NCBI RefSeq assembly: GCF_002924365.1
Contig: NZ_PQWB01000029.1
Location: 46,768-110,767, forward strand
Length of the DNA stretch: 64,000 bases
Direction: 5' to 3'
DNA from: Chromobacterium alticapitis
GTDB lineage: Bacteria; Pseudomonadota; Gammaproteobacteria; Burkholderiales; Chromobacteriaceae
In this document: positions 48,962 to 59,855 of the stretch, piece after piece
How positions within the stretch are numbered: position 1 is the stretch's first letter
Layout of the letters: every line of letters begins with the position of its first letter
Translations under genes and position numbers: made by a program
Notes under the pieces: generated by a model
What the model saw: the letters and a program-made list of their open reading frames with translations, nothing else
The model's database searches: none
What the model was told of the DNA's origin: nothing

Positions 48962-49783
48962 CTAACCGCGCTGCAAGATCAATTCTAAAACCACTTTGCT
49001 GCCCACGTATGCCAGCATCAATGACAGGAAACCGGCCAAGGTCCAGCGTATGGCCACGCGGCCCCGCCAACCACGCAGCCTCCTCCCCAGCAGCAGGGAG
49101 GCGAAGATCAGCCAGGACAGCACGCTGAATACCGTCTTGTGCGTCAGCGCCGCCGCCTTGCCGAACACTTCCTCGGAGAAGGCCATGCCGCTGACCATGG
49201 TCAGCGTCAATAACAAGAACCCCGCCGCGATGACCTGGAACATCATTTTTTCCAGTGTCAGCAAGGGCGGCAGCTGTTTGGCCAGCAGGGACACCCGCCT
49301 ATGGTGCAGCGCCCGCTCCAGCACCAGCATCAGCGCCGCGATCAGCGCCGCGATGGCGAACAGGCTGTAAGCCAGCATGGAAACCAGGATGTGCAGCACA
49401 AAGGCCGGGTTGGACAGGTCGCTGACGAAATGGCGACCCGGGAAAACCAGCCCAAAGGCCAGCGCCCCCATCGCCAGCGGCATCATGAACAGCTGCAGCC
49501 CCTCCACCTTATAGAAGAAGCTGCAGGTCCAGTAGATCAGCAACATGATCCACACCATCAGGCTCAAGGCGTGGCCGACGCCAAGGGCCAGGCCGCCGCT
49601 GGCGCTGAGCGGCGACACCACCACCACGGTCTGGGCCAGCAGCAGCAGGCCCAGCAGGCTGTGCTCGATGCGGGGGTTGCGCGGCCAATGGGCCAGGCCT
49701 CTCCAGTTGGCCACGTAATGCCAGGTGAAGGCGCCATAGGACAGGATCAGAAACAGGGTCAAAACGAGCAGGAGGCTGGTCAT
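48962..49783 (-). CDS. CcsA/YpjD-like cytochrome c assembly membrane protein
   Basis: A 273-residue polytopic protein with about eight membrane segments and the heme-handling family pattern. Conserved histidines lie in VLHILVSMLAYSLF and ALTHKTVFSVLSWLIF, and the mid-region has SCSFFYKVEGLQLF-like residues. YpjD proteins next to ffh are widespread in proteobacteria, and their precise role (heme or cytochrome c maturation) is not settled. I chose the ATG at 49783; a TTG at 49801 is possible. Neither has a clear ribosome-binding site. It is divergent from ffh. Confidence 0.82.
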   Translation of the reverse strand: MTSLLLVLTLFLILSYGAFTWHYVANWRGLAHWPRNPRIEHSLLGLLLLAQTVVVVSPLSASGGLALGVGHALSLMVWIMLLIYWTCSFFYKVEGLQLFMMPLAMGALAFGLVFPGRHFVSDLSNPAFVLHILVSMLAYSLFAIAALIAALMLVLERALHHRRVSLLAKQLPPLLTLEKMMFQVIAAGFLLLTLTMVSGMAFSEEVFGKAAALTHKTVFSVLSWLIFASLLLGRRLRGWRGRVAIRWTLAGFLSLMLAYVGSKVVLELILQRG

Positions 49784-49826
49784 ATATAAGGGTGTGATCA
49801 AATCCGGGCGCGTACCCGGCGGCTCG

Positions 49827-49835
49827 TGGTAAAAT
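49827..49835 (+). promoter_or_regulatory. extended -10 promoter for ffh
   Basis: TGGTAAAAT fits the extended -10 consensus and would give a leader of about 52 nt. A CCGGG/CCCGG hairpin (49806-49821) lies just upstream. Confidence 0.45.
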
Positions 49836-49894
49836 CGACTGTTTGAGAGTCTACACCAAGCTGCCTATCGTTGGCAGAGAGTAAGGACAGCACC

Positions 49895-51250
49895 ATGCTA
49901 GACAACTTGACCAGCCGCCTGTCCGGCGTGATGAAATCCTTGCGCGGCAATGCGCGGCTGACCGAATCGAATATCCAGGACGCGATGCGCGAAGTGCGCA
50001 TGGCCTTGCTGGAGGCTGACGTGGCGCTGCCCGTCATCAAAACCTTCATCGCGCAGGTGAAGGAACGCGCGCTCGGCCAGGACGTGATGGGCAGCCTGAC
50101 CCCGGGCCAAGCGCTGGTGGGCGTAGTCAACGAAGAACTCGTCAAGCTGATGGGCGAGAAGAACGACGAGCTGAACCTGGCCGCCGTGCCGCCCGCCATC
50201 GTGCTGATGGCAGGCCTGCAGGGCGCCGGTAAGACCACCACCGTCGGCAAGCTGGCCAAGCGGCTGAAGGAAACCCAGAAGAAGAAGGTGCTGGTGGTGT
50301 CAGCCGACGTTTACCGTCCGGCCGCCATCGAGCAGCTGAAGCTGCTGGCTTCGCAAGTCGGCGTGGAATGGTTCCCGTCCGACGCCGCACAGAAGCCGGT
50401 GGACATCGCCCGCGCCGCCATCGACCACGCGCGCCGCCACTTCTTCGACGTATTGCTGGTAGATACCGCCGGCCGTCTCGCCATCGACGAGGCGATGATG
50501 GAGGAGATCAAGGCGCTGCACGCCGCGGTCAATCCGGTGGAAACGCTGTTCGTGGTGGACGCGATGCAGGGCCAGGACGCGGTCAACACCGCCAAGGCCT
50601 TCAACGACGCGCTGCCGCTGACCGGCGTGATCCTGACCAAGATGGACGGCGATTCGCGCGGCGGCGCCGCCTTGTCGGTGCGCCACGTCACCGGCAAGCC
50701 GATCAAGTTCATCGGCGTCGGCGAAAAGGTCACGGGCATCGAACCGTTCCACCCGGACCGCATCGCCAGCCGCATCCTGGGCATGGGCGACGTGCTGTCG
50801 CTGATCGAGGAAGTCCAGAAGGGCATCGATCAGAAGGAAGCCGAGGCCATGGCCAAGAAGTTGAAGTCCGGCAAGGGCTTCGACCTCGAGGACTTCAAGG
50901 CGCAGATGCAGCAGATGAAGAAAATGGGCGGCATGTCCAATCTCTTGGAAAAAATGCCGGGCCAGATCGGCCAGATGGCCAAGGGCATCCAGGGCGCGGA
51001 GGCTGAAAAATCCATGCGCCGCATCGAGGGCATCATCAACTCGATGACCATGGAAGAGCGCCGCAAGCCGGAACTGCTCAAGGCCAGCCGCAAGCGCCGC
51101 ATCGCCGCCGGCTCTGGCGTGACGGTGCAGGAGGTGAACCGCCTGCTGGCGCAGTTCGAACAGATGCAGAAAATGATGAAGCAGTTCTCGTCCAAGGGCG
51201 GGATGATGAAGATGATGCGAGGCATGAAGGGCATGATGCCCGGCATGTAA
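49895..51250 (+). CDS. ffh: signal recognition particle protein Ffh
   Basis: A 451-residue SRP54 GTPase that targets nascent inner-membrane proteins. The N domain (1-90) precedes the G domain with GLQGAGKTTTVGKLA (107-121), DVYRPAAIEQL, VDTAGR, TKMDGD and GVGEK. The C-terminal M domain is methionine-rich and ends MKMMRGMKGMMPGM. The start at 49895 has AAGGA upstream. Downstream is a perfect 14-bp terminator. No SRP RNA gene was recognised in the window. Confidence 0.97.
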   Translation: MLDNLTSRLSGVMKSLRGNARLTESNIQDAMREVRMALLEADVALPVIKTFIAQVKERALGQDVMGSLTPGQALVGVVNEELVKLMGEKNDELNLAAVPPAIVLMAGLQGAGKTTTVGKLAKRLKETQKKKVLVVSADVYRPAAIEQLKLLASQVGVEWFPSDAAQKPVDIARAAIDHARRHFFDVLLVDTAGRLAIDEAMMEEIKALHAAVNPVETLFVVDAMQGQDAVNTAKAFNDALPLTGVILTKMDGDSRGGAALSVRHVTGKPIKFIGVGEKVTGIEPFHPDRIASRILGMGDVLSLIEEVQKGIDQKEAEAMAKKLKSGKGFDLEDFKAQMQQMKKMGGMSNLLEKMPGQIGQMAKGIQGAEAEKSMRRIEGIINSMTMEERRKPELLKASRKRRIAAGSGVTVQEVNRLLAQFEQMQKMMKQFSSKGGMMKMMRGMKGMMPGM

Positions 51251-51253
51251 GCG

Positions 51254-51287
51254 AAAACAAACGGGCGCCAGTCGCCCGTTTGTTTTG
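51254..51287 (+). terminator. intrinsic terminator of ffh
   Basis: A perfect 14-bp stem AAAACAAACGGGCG/CGCCCGTTTGTTTT with a CCAGT loop, 4 nt after the stop codon. Confidence 0.92.
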
Positions 51288-51288
51288 A

Positions 51289-52791
<1,503 letters not shown>

Positions 52792-52814
52792 GCGGCCGAG
52801 TCCGCCCCCCTACC

Positions 52815-52840
52815 AGGCCCGGCTTCGCCGGGCCTTTTTC
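52815..52840 (+). terminator. intrinsic terminator of purB
   Basis: AGGCCCGGC-TTC-GCCGGGCCT followed by five T. Confidence 0.92.
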
Positions 52841-53025
52841 ATTCGGACCGCGCGCCGCTCAAGTCCCCCATTCCTTCCCCATGCCGGCCAAAACTTCGCG
52901 GCCGGCTTAGTCGCAAAATGCATACCCATGTCGCGCCCGGCACAAAATTTAGTGGTCAAAAAGTCGATTGCGCCTGACAATGGAATGTGAAAAACACCAA
53001 AAACACCAGCTGCTGCAATAGGAAA

Positions 53026-53054
53026 CGGAGCAGGCTAGCGCGCTTGCCGCTCCG
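53026..53054 (+). other. hairpin in the leader of the tubulin-like gene
   Basis: CGGAGC and GGC pair with GCC and GCTCCG with one bulged A, ending 30 nt before the start codon at 53085. It could affect mRNA stability or translation; no ligand is suggested. Confidence 0.35.
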
Positions 53055-53084
53055 CTAAAAGGGTCAACCCTGAATAGAGAATGG

Positions 53085-55250
53085 ATGATCATGCAATCTA
53101 TGTACGACCAATCCTCGCATTCCTCCGCCTCCGACGACGAGTTCAACGCCGGCCCCCCGCATCCCGCAGCCTCACGCAACCTGCTGCAACTGAACGAGCG
53201 CGTACAGCCGGGCCTGCTGCAATATTTCATCGAGCACGACACCAACCGCATCCTGCAGCATCTGGACACGCTGCGCGGCATGGCCTTCTCCCGCAGCGGC
53301 GAGGATGGCCAGGATGATGTCGTCGAGCGCCCCTTCCCCTCGGTCTGCCTAATCGGCCTGGGCCGCTGCGGCTCCAATATCGCGCTGGACGTGGCCACCC
53401 TGGTCTACAACGCGCGCAAGTTCTATCTGAACGAATTCTCCAGCGATGAAAAGGCCGTGCCCGAGCAAGAGCAACGCCGGCCGCGCAAGTGGCTGCACCG
53501 CAATCTGCTGACCCAGCACAAGAGCGCCAAGCCGGCCTTTCTGATCGAACCCATGGTGATGCTGGGCGACCTGGACAAGGACATCAAGGGCCGCATCCGC
53601 TTCTCCCGCCGCGGCGAGCAGAGCGACTTCTTCAACAACTACAACAAGATGAAGATCATGGACCTGGCCGAGGTCCACGCCGGCGGCGCCGGCAACGCGC
53701 CGATACTGGGCCAGTACCTGGCCAAGATCATCCTGAACAAGGACACGGTCAGTTTTTCCGACCCGGAATGGGCGCTGATCCACTCCTATCTGGTGGACTC
53801 CTGCGGCATCAAGGCCAACCAGTCGCGGCTGTATTTCTATATCTTCAGCGCCGGCGGCGGCACCGGTTCCGGCATGGCCTCGGAATTCGGCCTGGCCCAG
53901 CAATACGCCTACATGAGCAAGACCTTCGAGACCCGAGGCGAGGACAAGGCCGGCCAGGTCGACGACTACGGCTTCGTGTTCGAGCCCATCTTCACCAGCG
54001 GCATCTGCATCCTGCCCAATATCTCGGGCCAGCACGCCGAAGGCTCGGAGGCGCTGCACATCAACGCCGGCCGGCTGCTGTGCAAATACCTGGCCGAGGA
54101 ATGGGACTTCTCGTACAACTTCGTCAATGAAGAGGCCGGCGCCGAGAGCGTGATGCGGCGCATCCGTCCGTGGAACGCGATGATGCTGATCTCCAACGAC
54201 ATCATGCGCTACGCCGAGGAGAGCGAAGGCGGCAACATCGAGCACCTGGACGTCAACGCGATGGAGCGCCACGCCAACCAGTACATCTCGCAGCAGATCT
54301 TCAACATCCTGACCGCCCAGGCCGTCACCAGCGATTACGACGAAAACTACTTCCTGCGCGCCGGCATAGACATGGGCGAGACCATACGGCTGGACGCCAA
54401 CGACCTGTTCATGAGCTTGGCCGGCCCGGTGGCCGTGGCCTACGCCGAATCCGTGGTGTCGGACCCGCTGGGCTCGGACGGTTTCGTCAACAAGCTGGAT
54501 ATCGACGATCTGTTCTACCGCTCGATCGACCTGCCGCACTTCAACCAGCAGACGCAGGCGATAGAGGGCATCAGCCTGCTGCCCATAGAGTGCGAGAGCT
54601 ACCGCGCGGCGCTGGCCGACTACAAACAATCCGGCTATGCGGCGGACAAGCTGAACCAGCTGTTCTTCTTCCAGAACTGCTCGTCGGTGGTGGCCATCCT
54701 GTCCCTGCCCAAGGGCTACAAGCTGTCCTACCTGGATCTGAACCGGCTGAAGCGCCACCTGAACGACCTGTTCCCCAGCACCACGCTGAAGCGCTACGCG
54801 CTGGTGATAGGCGCGTCCACCAATCTGTCGCTGACCACGCTGGTGGCCAAGAGCCCCTGCCTCAGCGACGATTTCCTGACGCTGATCGTCGCCTTCATCA
54901 AGCGCTGCTTCGCCCACGGCAACCACCGTTTCGACGAAAGTCTGGACAACGCGATACTGGATCTGATCACAGCGGACACGTTCGACGAGACGATGCTGGA
55001 AAAGCTGCTCAACGAATACGAAAACCCGACCAAAATTCTGGACACCAACTGGTTCGCCATCAAGCCGATGTACGAGAAGAAGTACCGCGAGCTGATCCGC
55101 GACAACAAGAAGTTCGTGTCCATCAACGACATCCGGCTGACCCGCGAGCATGTGCAGAAAGCCGTGTGCTACCTGCGCGAAATCTACCGCCACCGCATCG
55201 GCAAGACTCGCGTCGTTTCGCTGAATCGCCACGCGCGCCACAAGAACTGA
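53085..55250 (+). CDS. stand-alone tubulin/FtsZ-superfamily GTPase-like protein
   Basis: A 721-residue protein with tubulin-fold nucleotide-binding signatures in the correct order. A first loop GLGRCGSN (91-98) follows a hydrophobic strand, the phosphate loop AGGGTGSG is at 256-263, and LISND at 368-372 resembles the Asn-containing T6 loop of FtsZ. NKLDIDD (469-475) resembles the catalytic NxDxxD T7 loop. An N-terminal extension (1-85, start low-complexity) and a long helical C-terminus (about 580-721, basic end) are not FtsZ-like. No membrane span or signal is seen. It is much longer than FtsZ (about 390) and is not the division FtsZ. It is a single-gene unit with its own terminator. Function unknown; filament formation is inference. 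ATGs at 53091 and 53100 are alternative starts. Confidence 0.75.
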   Translation: MIMQSMYDQSSHSSASDDEFNAGPPHPAASRNLLQLNERVQPGLLQYFIEHDTNRILQHLDTLRGMAFSRSGEDGQDDVVERPFPSVCLIGLGRCGSNIALDVATLVYNARKFYLNEFSSDEKAVPEQEQRRPRKWLHRNLLTQHKSAKPAFLIEPMVMLGDLDKDIKGRIRFSRRGEQSDFFNNYNKMKIMDLAEVHAGGAGNAPILGQYLAKIILNKDTVSFSDPEWALIHSYLVDSCGIKANQSRLYFYIFSAGGGTGSGMASEFGLAQQYAYMSKTFETRGEDKAGQVDDYGFVFEPIFTSGICILPNISGQHAEGSEALHINAGRLLCKYLAEEWDFSYNFVNEEAGAESVMRRIRPWNAMMLISNDIMRYAEESEGGNIEHLDVNAMERHANQYISQQIFNILTAQAVTSDYDENYFLRAGIDMGETIRLDANDLFMSLAGPVAVAYAESVVSDPLGSDGFVNKLDIDDLFYRSIDLPHFNQQTQAIEGISLLPIECESYRAALADYKQSGYAADKLNQLFFFQNCSSVVAILSLPKGYKLSYLDLNRLKRHLNDLFPSTTLKRYALVIGASTNLSLTTLVAKSPCLSDDFLTLIVAFIKRCFAHGNHRFDESLDNAILDLITADTFDETMLEKLLNEYENPTKILDTNWFAIKPMYEKKYRELIRDNKKFVSINDIRLTREHVQKAVCYLREIYRHRIGKTRVVSLNRHARHKN

Positions 55251-55271
55251 GCGCGCCGCGCCCTGCCGCCG

Positions 55272-55297
55272 GCCCTCCCCTTCCGGGAGGGCTTTTT
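55272..55297 (+). terminator. intrinsic terminator of the tubulin-like gene
   Basis: GCCCTCCC-CTTCC-GGGAGGGC followed by six T, 21 nt after the stop codon. Confidence 0.92.
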
Positions 55298-55511
55298 TCT
55301 TGCGGCCGTTCGGCTGCGGACTTTTTTTTCGTCTAAGTCCCCCCGCCCGTCAACGGTACGACTCCTTGACCAGTTAATGCACTCTGAATGCGCCTGCGAC
55401 AGCCCCTGCCGCAGACTTGTCCGCATTCCAGCCGCCAAGCAGCCATTGGCTGGCATAAGCTGCAATAGACCGCCTTCGCGCGCGTCATCAACCGAAGAGA
55501 CCCGCCGCGCC

Positions 55512-58500
55512 ATGTGGATCGTCGAAACCGCCCTGAAACGGCCCTATACTTTCATCGTGATGGCCATCGTCATCCTGCTGGCCACGCCGCTCGCCCTCCT
55601 GCGCACGCCGGTGGATGTACTGCCGGAGATAGACATCCCGGTGATCAGCGTGATCTGGGGCTATGGCGGCCTGCCGCCGCAGCTGATGGCGGACCGTCTC
55701 ACCCAGATCCACGAGCGGACGCTGACCACCACGGTCAACGACATCGAGCACATCGAGTCGCAGTCGCTGAACGGCATCGCCATCATCAAGATCTTTTTCC
55801 AGCCCGGCGCCAACATCCAGACCGCCATCGCCCAGGTGGTGTCGGTGTCGCAAGCCGTGGTCAAGCAGATGCCCCCCGGCGCTACGCCGCCGCTGATCAT
55901 CAAGTACACCGCCTCCAGCGTGCCGGTGCTGCAACTGGGCATGTCCAGCAAGTCCATGTCGGAGCAAGACGTCTTCGACGCCGCCATCAACACGCTCAGG
56001 CCGCAGTTGGTGACGATACCGGGCATCGCCATCACCTATCCCTACGGCGGCAAGATCCGCCTGCTGTCGGTGGACCTGGACAGCCAGGCCATCGCCGCCC
56101 ATGGCCTGACGCCGGCCGACGTGGTCAACGCGGTCAACGCGCAGAATCTGGCGCTGCCCTCCGGCACCGCCAAGATAGGCGGCACCGAATACAATGTGGA
56201 GCTGAACGGCTCGCCGGACACGCTAGCCGGCCTGAACGACCTGCCGATCAAGACCCAGGGCGGCGCCACCGTCTTCCTGCGCGAAGTGGCGCATGTGCGA
56301 GACGGCTTTTCGCCGCAAACCAATATCGTCAAGCAGAACGGCCAGCGCGGCCTGATGATGTCCATCTACAAGAACGGCGGCGCCTCCACCCTGGACGTGG
56401 TGGATCATCTGAAAGAGAAGCTGCCCGGACTGCTGCCGCTGCTGCCCAAAGACTTGCGCATCGCCCTGCTGGCCGACCAGTCCGTCTTCGTCAAGACCGC
56501 AGTCAGCGGCGTCATCCACGAGGCGCTGGTGGCGGCCGCGCTGACCGCGGTCATGCTGCTGCTGTTCCTCGGCAACTGGCGCACCACGTCCATCATCGCC
56601 GTCTCCATCCCGCTGTCCATCTTCGCCTCCATCATCGCGCTGCACATGCTGGGCGAAACCATCAACGTGATGACGCTGGGCGGCCTGGCGCTGGCGGTGG
56701 GCATTCTGGTGGACGATGCGACGGTGACCATAGAAAACATCGAGCGCCACCTGCACATGGGCTCGCCGCTGTACACCGCCATCCTGGACGGCGCCGGCGA
56801 AATCGCCATCCCGGCTTTCGTCTCCACGCTGTGCATCTGCATCGTGTTCGTGCCCATGTTCTTCCTGGAGGGCGTGGCGCGTTATCTGTTCGTGCCCATG
56901 GCGGAGGCGGTGGTATTCGCCATGCTGGCCTCCTATGTGCTGTCGCGGACCCTGGTGCCGACGCTGGCGCTGCTGCTGATGGGCCACCGCCATCATGACG
57001 GCCGCGCCTCGGCATGGATCCATCGCGCGCACCTGGCTTTCAACGCGCGTTTCGAGCGGCTGCGCGAGTTTTACGTGCACCTGCTCAGCCACCTGCTGAC
57101 ACACCGCAAGCGCTTCATCACCGTCTTTCTGGGCTTCTGCGTCGCGTCCTGCGGCCTCTATGCGCTACTGGGACGCGACCTGTTCCCCGACGTGGACACC
57201 GGACAGATCAAGCTGCATGCACGCGCGCCCACCGGCACCCGCATCGAGGACAGCGCCGTGCTGGCCGACCAGGTGGACGCGGAAATCCGCAAAGTCATTC
57301 CGCCGCAGGACCTGGACACCATCATCGACAACATCGGCCTGCCCTATAGCGGCATCAACCTGTCCTACAGCAATTCCGGCACCATAGGCACGCTGGACGA
57401 CGAGGTGCTGATCTCGCTGATGCCTGGCCACAAGCCAAGCGCCGACTACATCGCCGCGCTGCCGCCGGCGCTGGAGAAGCGCTTTCCCGGCGTGGAATTC
57501 TTCTTCCAGCCGGCCGACATCATCACGCAGATACTGAACTTCGGCTCGCCGGCGCCCATAGACGTGCAAGTCTTCGGCAAAGACCTGGCCAGCGACGCCG
57601 CCTACGCCGGCCGCCTGCTGACGCGCATCCGCGCCATCCCCGGCGCGGCCGACGCTCACATCCACCAGCGCCTGGACGCGCCGGCCATCCAGCTGACGAT
57701 GGACCGCGCGCGGCTGCAAGGCATGGGCATCGCGCCGTTCGACGTGGCGCAGAACCTGCTGCTGCCGCTGTCCGGCAGCCAGCAAACCCAGCCGGCCTAC
57801 TGGCTGAACCCGTCCAATCACATCGTCTACACCATGCAATCTCAAACGCCGCAGTACCGGCTGGACTCGCTGGACAAGCTGCTGCAGTTGCCGGTCAACG
57901 CGCCGGGCAGCCATGGCAAGGGCGAACAGACGCTGGGCAATCTGGTCAGGGCCTCGCCCGGCCGCACGCCCGCCATCGTCACCCGCTACAACATCCTGCC
58001 GTCGATAGACATCTACGCCAGCGCGCGCGGCCGCGATCTGGGTTCGGTGGCGGCCGATATTCAGCAAGTCATGCGCGAGGAGCAAGCCCATCTGCCCAAG
58101 GGCAGCCATGTCGGCATGCGCGGCCAGGTCGAAACCATGCGCTCCTCCTACCTGGGCCTCTCCATCGGCATACTCGGCGCCATCGTGCTGGTCTACTTGC
58201 TGATCGTGGTGAATTTCCAGTCCTGGCTGGACCCCTTCATCATCATCAGCGCGCTGCCGGCCGCCCTGGCCGGCATCGCCTGGATGCTGATGCTCAGCGG
58301 CACCGACCTGTCCGTTCCGGCGCTGACCGGCGCCATCATGACCATGGGCGTGGCCACGGCCAACAGCATCCTGGTGGTGTCGTTCGCGCGGCACCGCATG
58401 CAGGACGGGCTGCCGCCGCTGTCCGCCGCGCTGGAGGCCGGCGCCACCCGGCTGCGCCCGGTGCTGATGACCGCGCTGGCCATGATCATAGGCATGATTC

Positions 58501-58691
58501 CCATGGCCATCGGCATAGGCGAAGGTTCGGAGCAAAACGCCCCGCTGGGCCGCGCCGTGATCGGCGGCCTCTTGTTCGCCACCGTATCCACGCTGCTGTT
58601 CGTGCCGGTGGTCTTCGCCTCTTTCCACAGCTATCTGGCAAAACGCAAGGCGGCCGGCGCCATCGCAGACGCCGCCGCACAGGACGCATGA
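55512..58691 (+). CDS. RND efflux pump inner-membrane permease (HAE-1-like)
   Basis: A 1059-residue proton-driven permease with the duplicated RND layout: TM1 (about 12-31), a large periplasmic porter domain, TM2-6, a second periplasmic domain and TM8-12. The TM4 motif GILVDDATVTIENI keeps both proton-relay aspartates (Asp401, Asp402). In TM10 the motif is GVATANSIL, with Ala950 where AcrB has its relay lysine (GLSAKNAIL). It is followed directly by its adaptor and outer-membrane genes. The ATG at 55512 gives the conserved start MWIVETALKRPYTF; the frame is open upstream. Substrate unknown (drugs, solvents or organic acids). Confidence 0.93.
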   Translation: MWIVETALKRPYTFIVMAIVILLATPLALLRTPVDVLPEIDIPVISVIWGYGGLPPQLMADRLTQIHERTLTTTVNDIEHIESQSLNGIAIIKIFFQPGANIQTAIAQVVSVSQAVVKQMPPGATPPLIIKYTASSVPVLQLGMSSKSMSEQDVFDAAINTLRPQLVTIPGIAITYPYGGKIRLLSVDLDSQAIAAHGLTPADVVNAVNAQNLALPSGTAKIGGTEYNVELNGSPDTLAGLNDLPIKTQGGATVFLREVAHVRDGFSPQTNIVKQNGQRGLMMSIYKNGGASTLDVVDHLKEKLPGLLPLLPKDLRIALLADQSVFVKTAVSGVIHEALVAAALTAVMLLLFLGNWRTTSIIAVSIPLSIFASIIALHMLGETINVMTLGGLALAVGILVDDATVTIENIERHLHMGSPLYTAILDGAGEIAIPAFVSTLCICIVFVPMFFLEGVARYLFVPMAEAVVFAMLASYVLSRTLVPTLALLLMGHRHHDGRASAWIHRAHLAFNARFERLREFYVHLLSHLLTHRKRFITVFLGFCVASCGLYALLGRDLFPDVDTGQIKLHARAPTGTRIEDSAVLADQVDAEIRKVIPPQDLDTIIDNIGLPYSGINLSYSNSGTIGTLDDEVLISLMPGHKPSADYIAALPPALEKRFPGVEFFFQPADIITQILNFGSPAPIDVQVFGKDLASDAAYAGRLLTRIRAIPGAADAHIHQRLDAPAIQLTMDRARLQGMGIAPFDVAQNLLLPLSGSQQTQPAYWLNPSNHIVYTMQSQTPQYRLDSLDKLLQLPVNAPGSHGKGEQTLGNLVRASPGRTPAIVTRYNILPSIDIYASARGRDLGSVAADIQQVMREEQAHLPKGSHVGMRGQVETMRSSYLGLSIGILGAIVLVYLLIVVNFQSWLDPFIIISALPAALAGIAWMLMLSGTDLSVPALTGAIMTMGVATANSILVVSFARHRMQDGLPPLSAALEAGATRLRPVLMTALAMIIGMIPMAIGIGEGSEQNAPLGRAVIGGLLFATVSTLLFVPVVFASFHSYLAKRKAAGAIADAAAQDA

Positions 58692-58692
58692 C

Positions 58693-59853
58693 ATGACCGA
58701 GCCACGCCACGCCCGCCAGGGCCTGCCTGAACTTCACCTGCATCATTCCCGCCGCGGCGCGGTGGCGCGCAAGGCGCGCGTCGCCGCCCTAGTCGTCGTC
58801 GTCTTGTTGCTGGCCGGGCTGGGCCGCGAGCTGCTGGCGCGCCGCGCCGACGCCGCAACGCTGGCCAAGGAAGCCGAGCGCCGCGCTGTGCTGACGGTCA
58901 GCGTGGTCTCGCCCGCGCGCGGCCGCGGCGACACCACGCTGACGCTGCCGTCCACGCTGCAAGGCATAGCCGAAGCCCAGATCTTCGCCCGCACCAATGG
59001 CTATATCCAGCGCTGGCTCAAGGACATCGGCCAGCCGGTGAAGAAAGGCGAGCTGCTAGCCGAGCTGGACATCCCCGACATAGACAAGCAAGCGCAGGCG
59101 GCGCAAGCCAACTTCGCGCTGGCCAAAACGGCCTATCTGCGCTGGAAGACGCTGCGCGCGCAGGACGCCGTATCGCAGCAGGAACTGGACGAGAAGGAAA
59201 GCGCCTATCGCCAGACCGAGGCCGAGCTGAAACGGCTGCGCGACCTGCAGGACTTCGCCCGCGTCGTCGCGCCGTTCGACGGCATCGTCACCCGCCGCAA
59301 CATCGACACCGGCAGCTTGGTCAATGCCGGCAACGGCGGCGCGCCGCAAGCGCTGTTCGCCGTCGCCCGGATAGACCAGCTCCACTTGTACGCCTATGTG
59401 CCGCAGGCCCAGGCCGCCGCCATCCATGCCGGCCAGAAGGTGGACATCCGAAGCCAGGAAGCGCCGGGCCGGCCGCTCACGGGCAAGGTCGCCCGCACCG
59501 CCGGCGCCATCGATCCGGCCAGCCGCACCCTGCAGGTGGAAGTCACGCTGGCCAACGCCGATCACGGCTTGCTGCCGGGACAGTATGTGGACGCCACCTT
59601 CCGCCTGCCCAAGGGCGACGCGCTGACGCTGCCCACCAATACGCTGCAGTTCAACGGCAAGGGCAGCCGGGTGGCGCTGGTGGGCGCGGATGGGAAAATC
59701 CATCTGCAGCCGGTGCTCCTGGGCACGGATTACGGCCACGAAGTGGAGATCCGCCATGGCCTGAAGCCCGGCGACAAAGTCATCGTCAATCCGCCGGATG
59801 CGATCAACGAAGGCCAGCCGGTGAGCGTCGTCGCCCCGCTGCGGGAGGAATGA
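58693..59853 (+). CDS. RND efflux periplasmic adaptor (membrane fusion protein)
   Basis: A 386-residue adaptor with an N-terminal membrane anchor (about residues 30-46, VAALVVVVLLLAGLG). A split lipoyl/biotinyl domain follows (ARTNGYIQRWLKDIGQPVKKG near 98, and VVAPFDGIVTRRNIDTGSLV near 195) flanking an alpha hairpin (about 120-190). Beta-barrel and membrane-proximal domains complete it (HGLLPGQYVDATFRL). It starts one base after the permease stop and overlaps the outer-membrane gene region at its end. No lipobox is present, so it is anchored by its N-terminal helix. Confidence 0.93.
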   Translation: MTEPRHARQGLPELHLHHSRRGAVARKARVAALVVVVLLLAGLGRELLARRADAATLAKEAERRAVLTVSVVSPARGRGDTTLTLPSTLQGIAEAQIFARTNGYIQRWLKDIGQPVKKGELLAELDIPDIDKQAQAAQANFALAKTAYLRWKTLRAQDAVSQQELDEKESAYRQTEAELKRLRDLQDFARVVAPFDGIVTRRNIDTGSLVNAGNGGAPQALFAVARIDQLHLYAYVPQAQAAAIHAGQKVDIRSQEAPGRPLTGKVARTAGAIDPASRTLQVEVTLANADHGLLPGQYVDATFRLPKGDALTLPTNTLQFNGKGSRVALVGADGKIHLQPVLLGTDYGHEVEIRHGLKPGDKVIVNPPDAINEGQPVSVVAPLREE

Positions 59854-59855
59854 GC

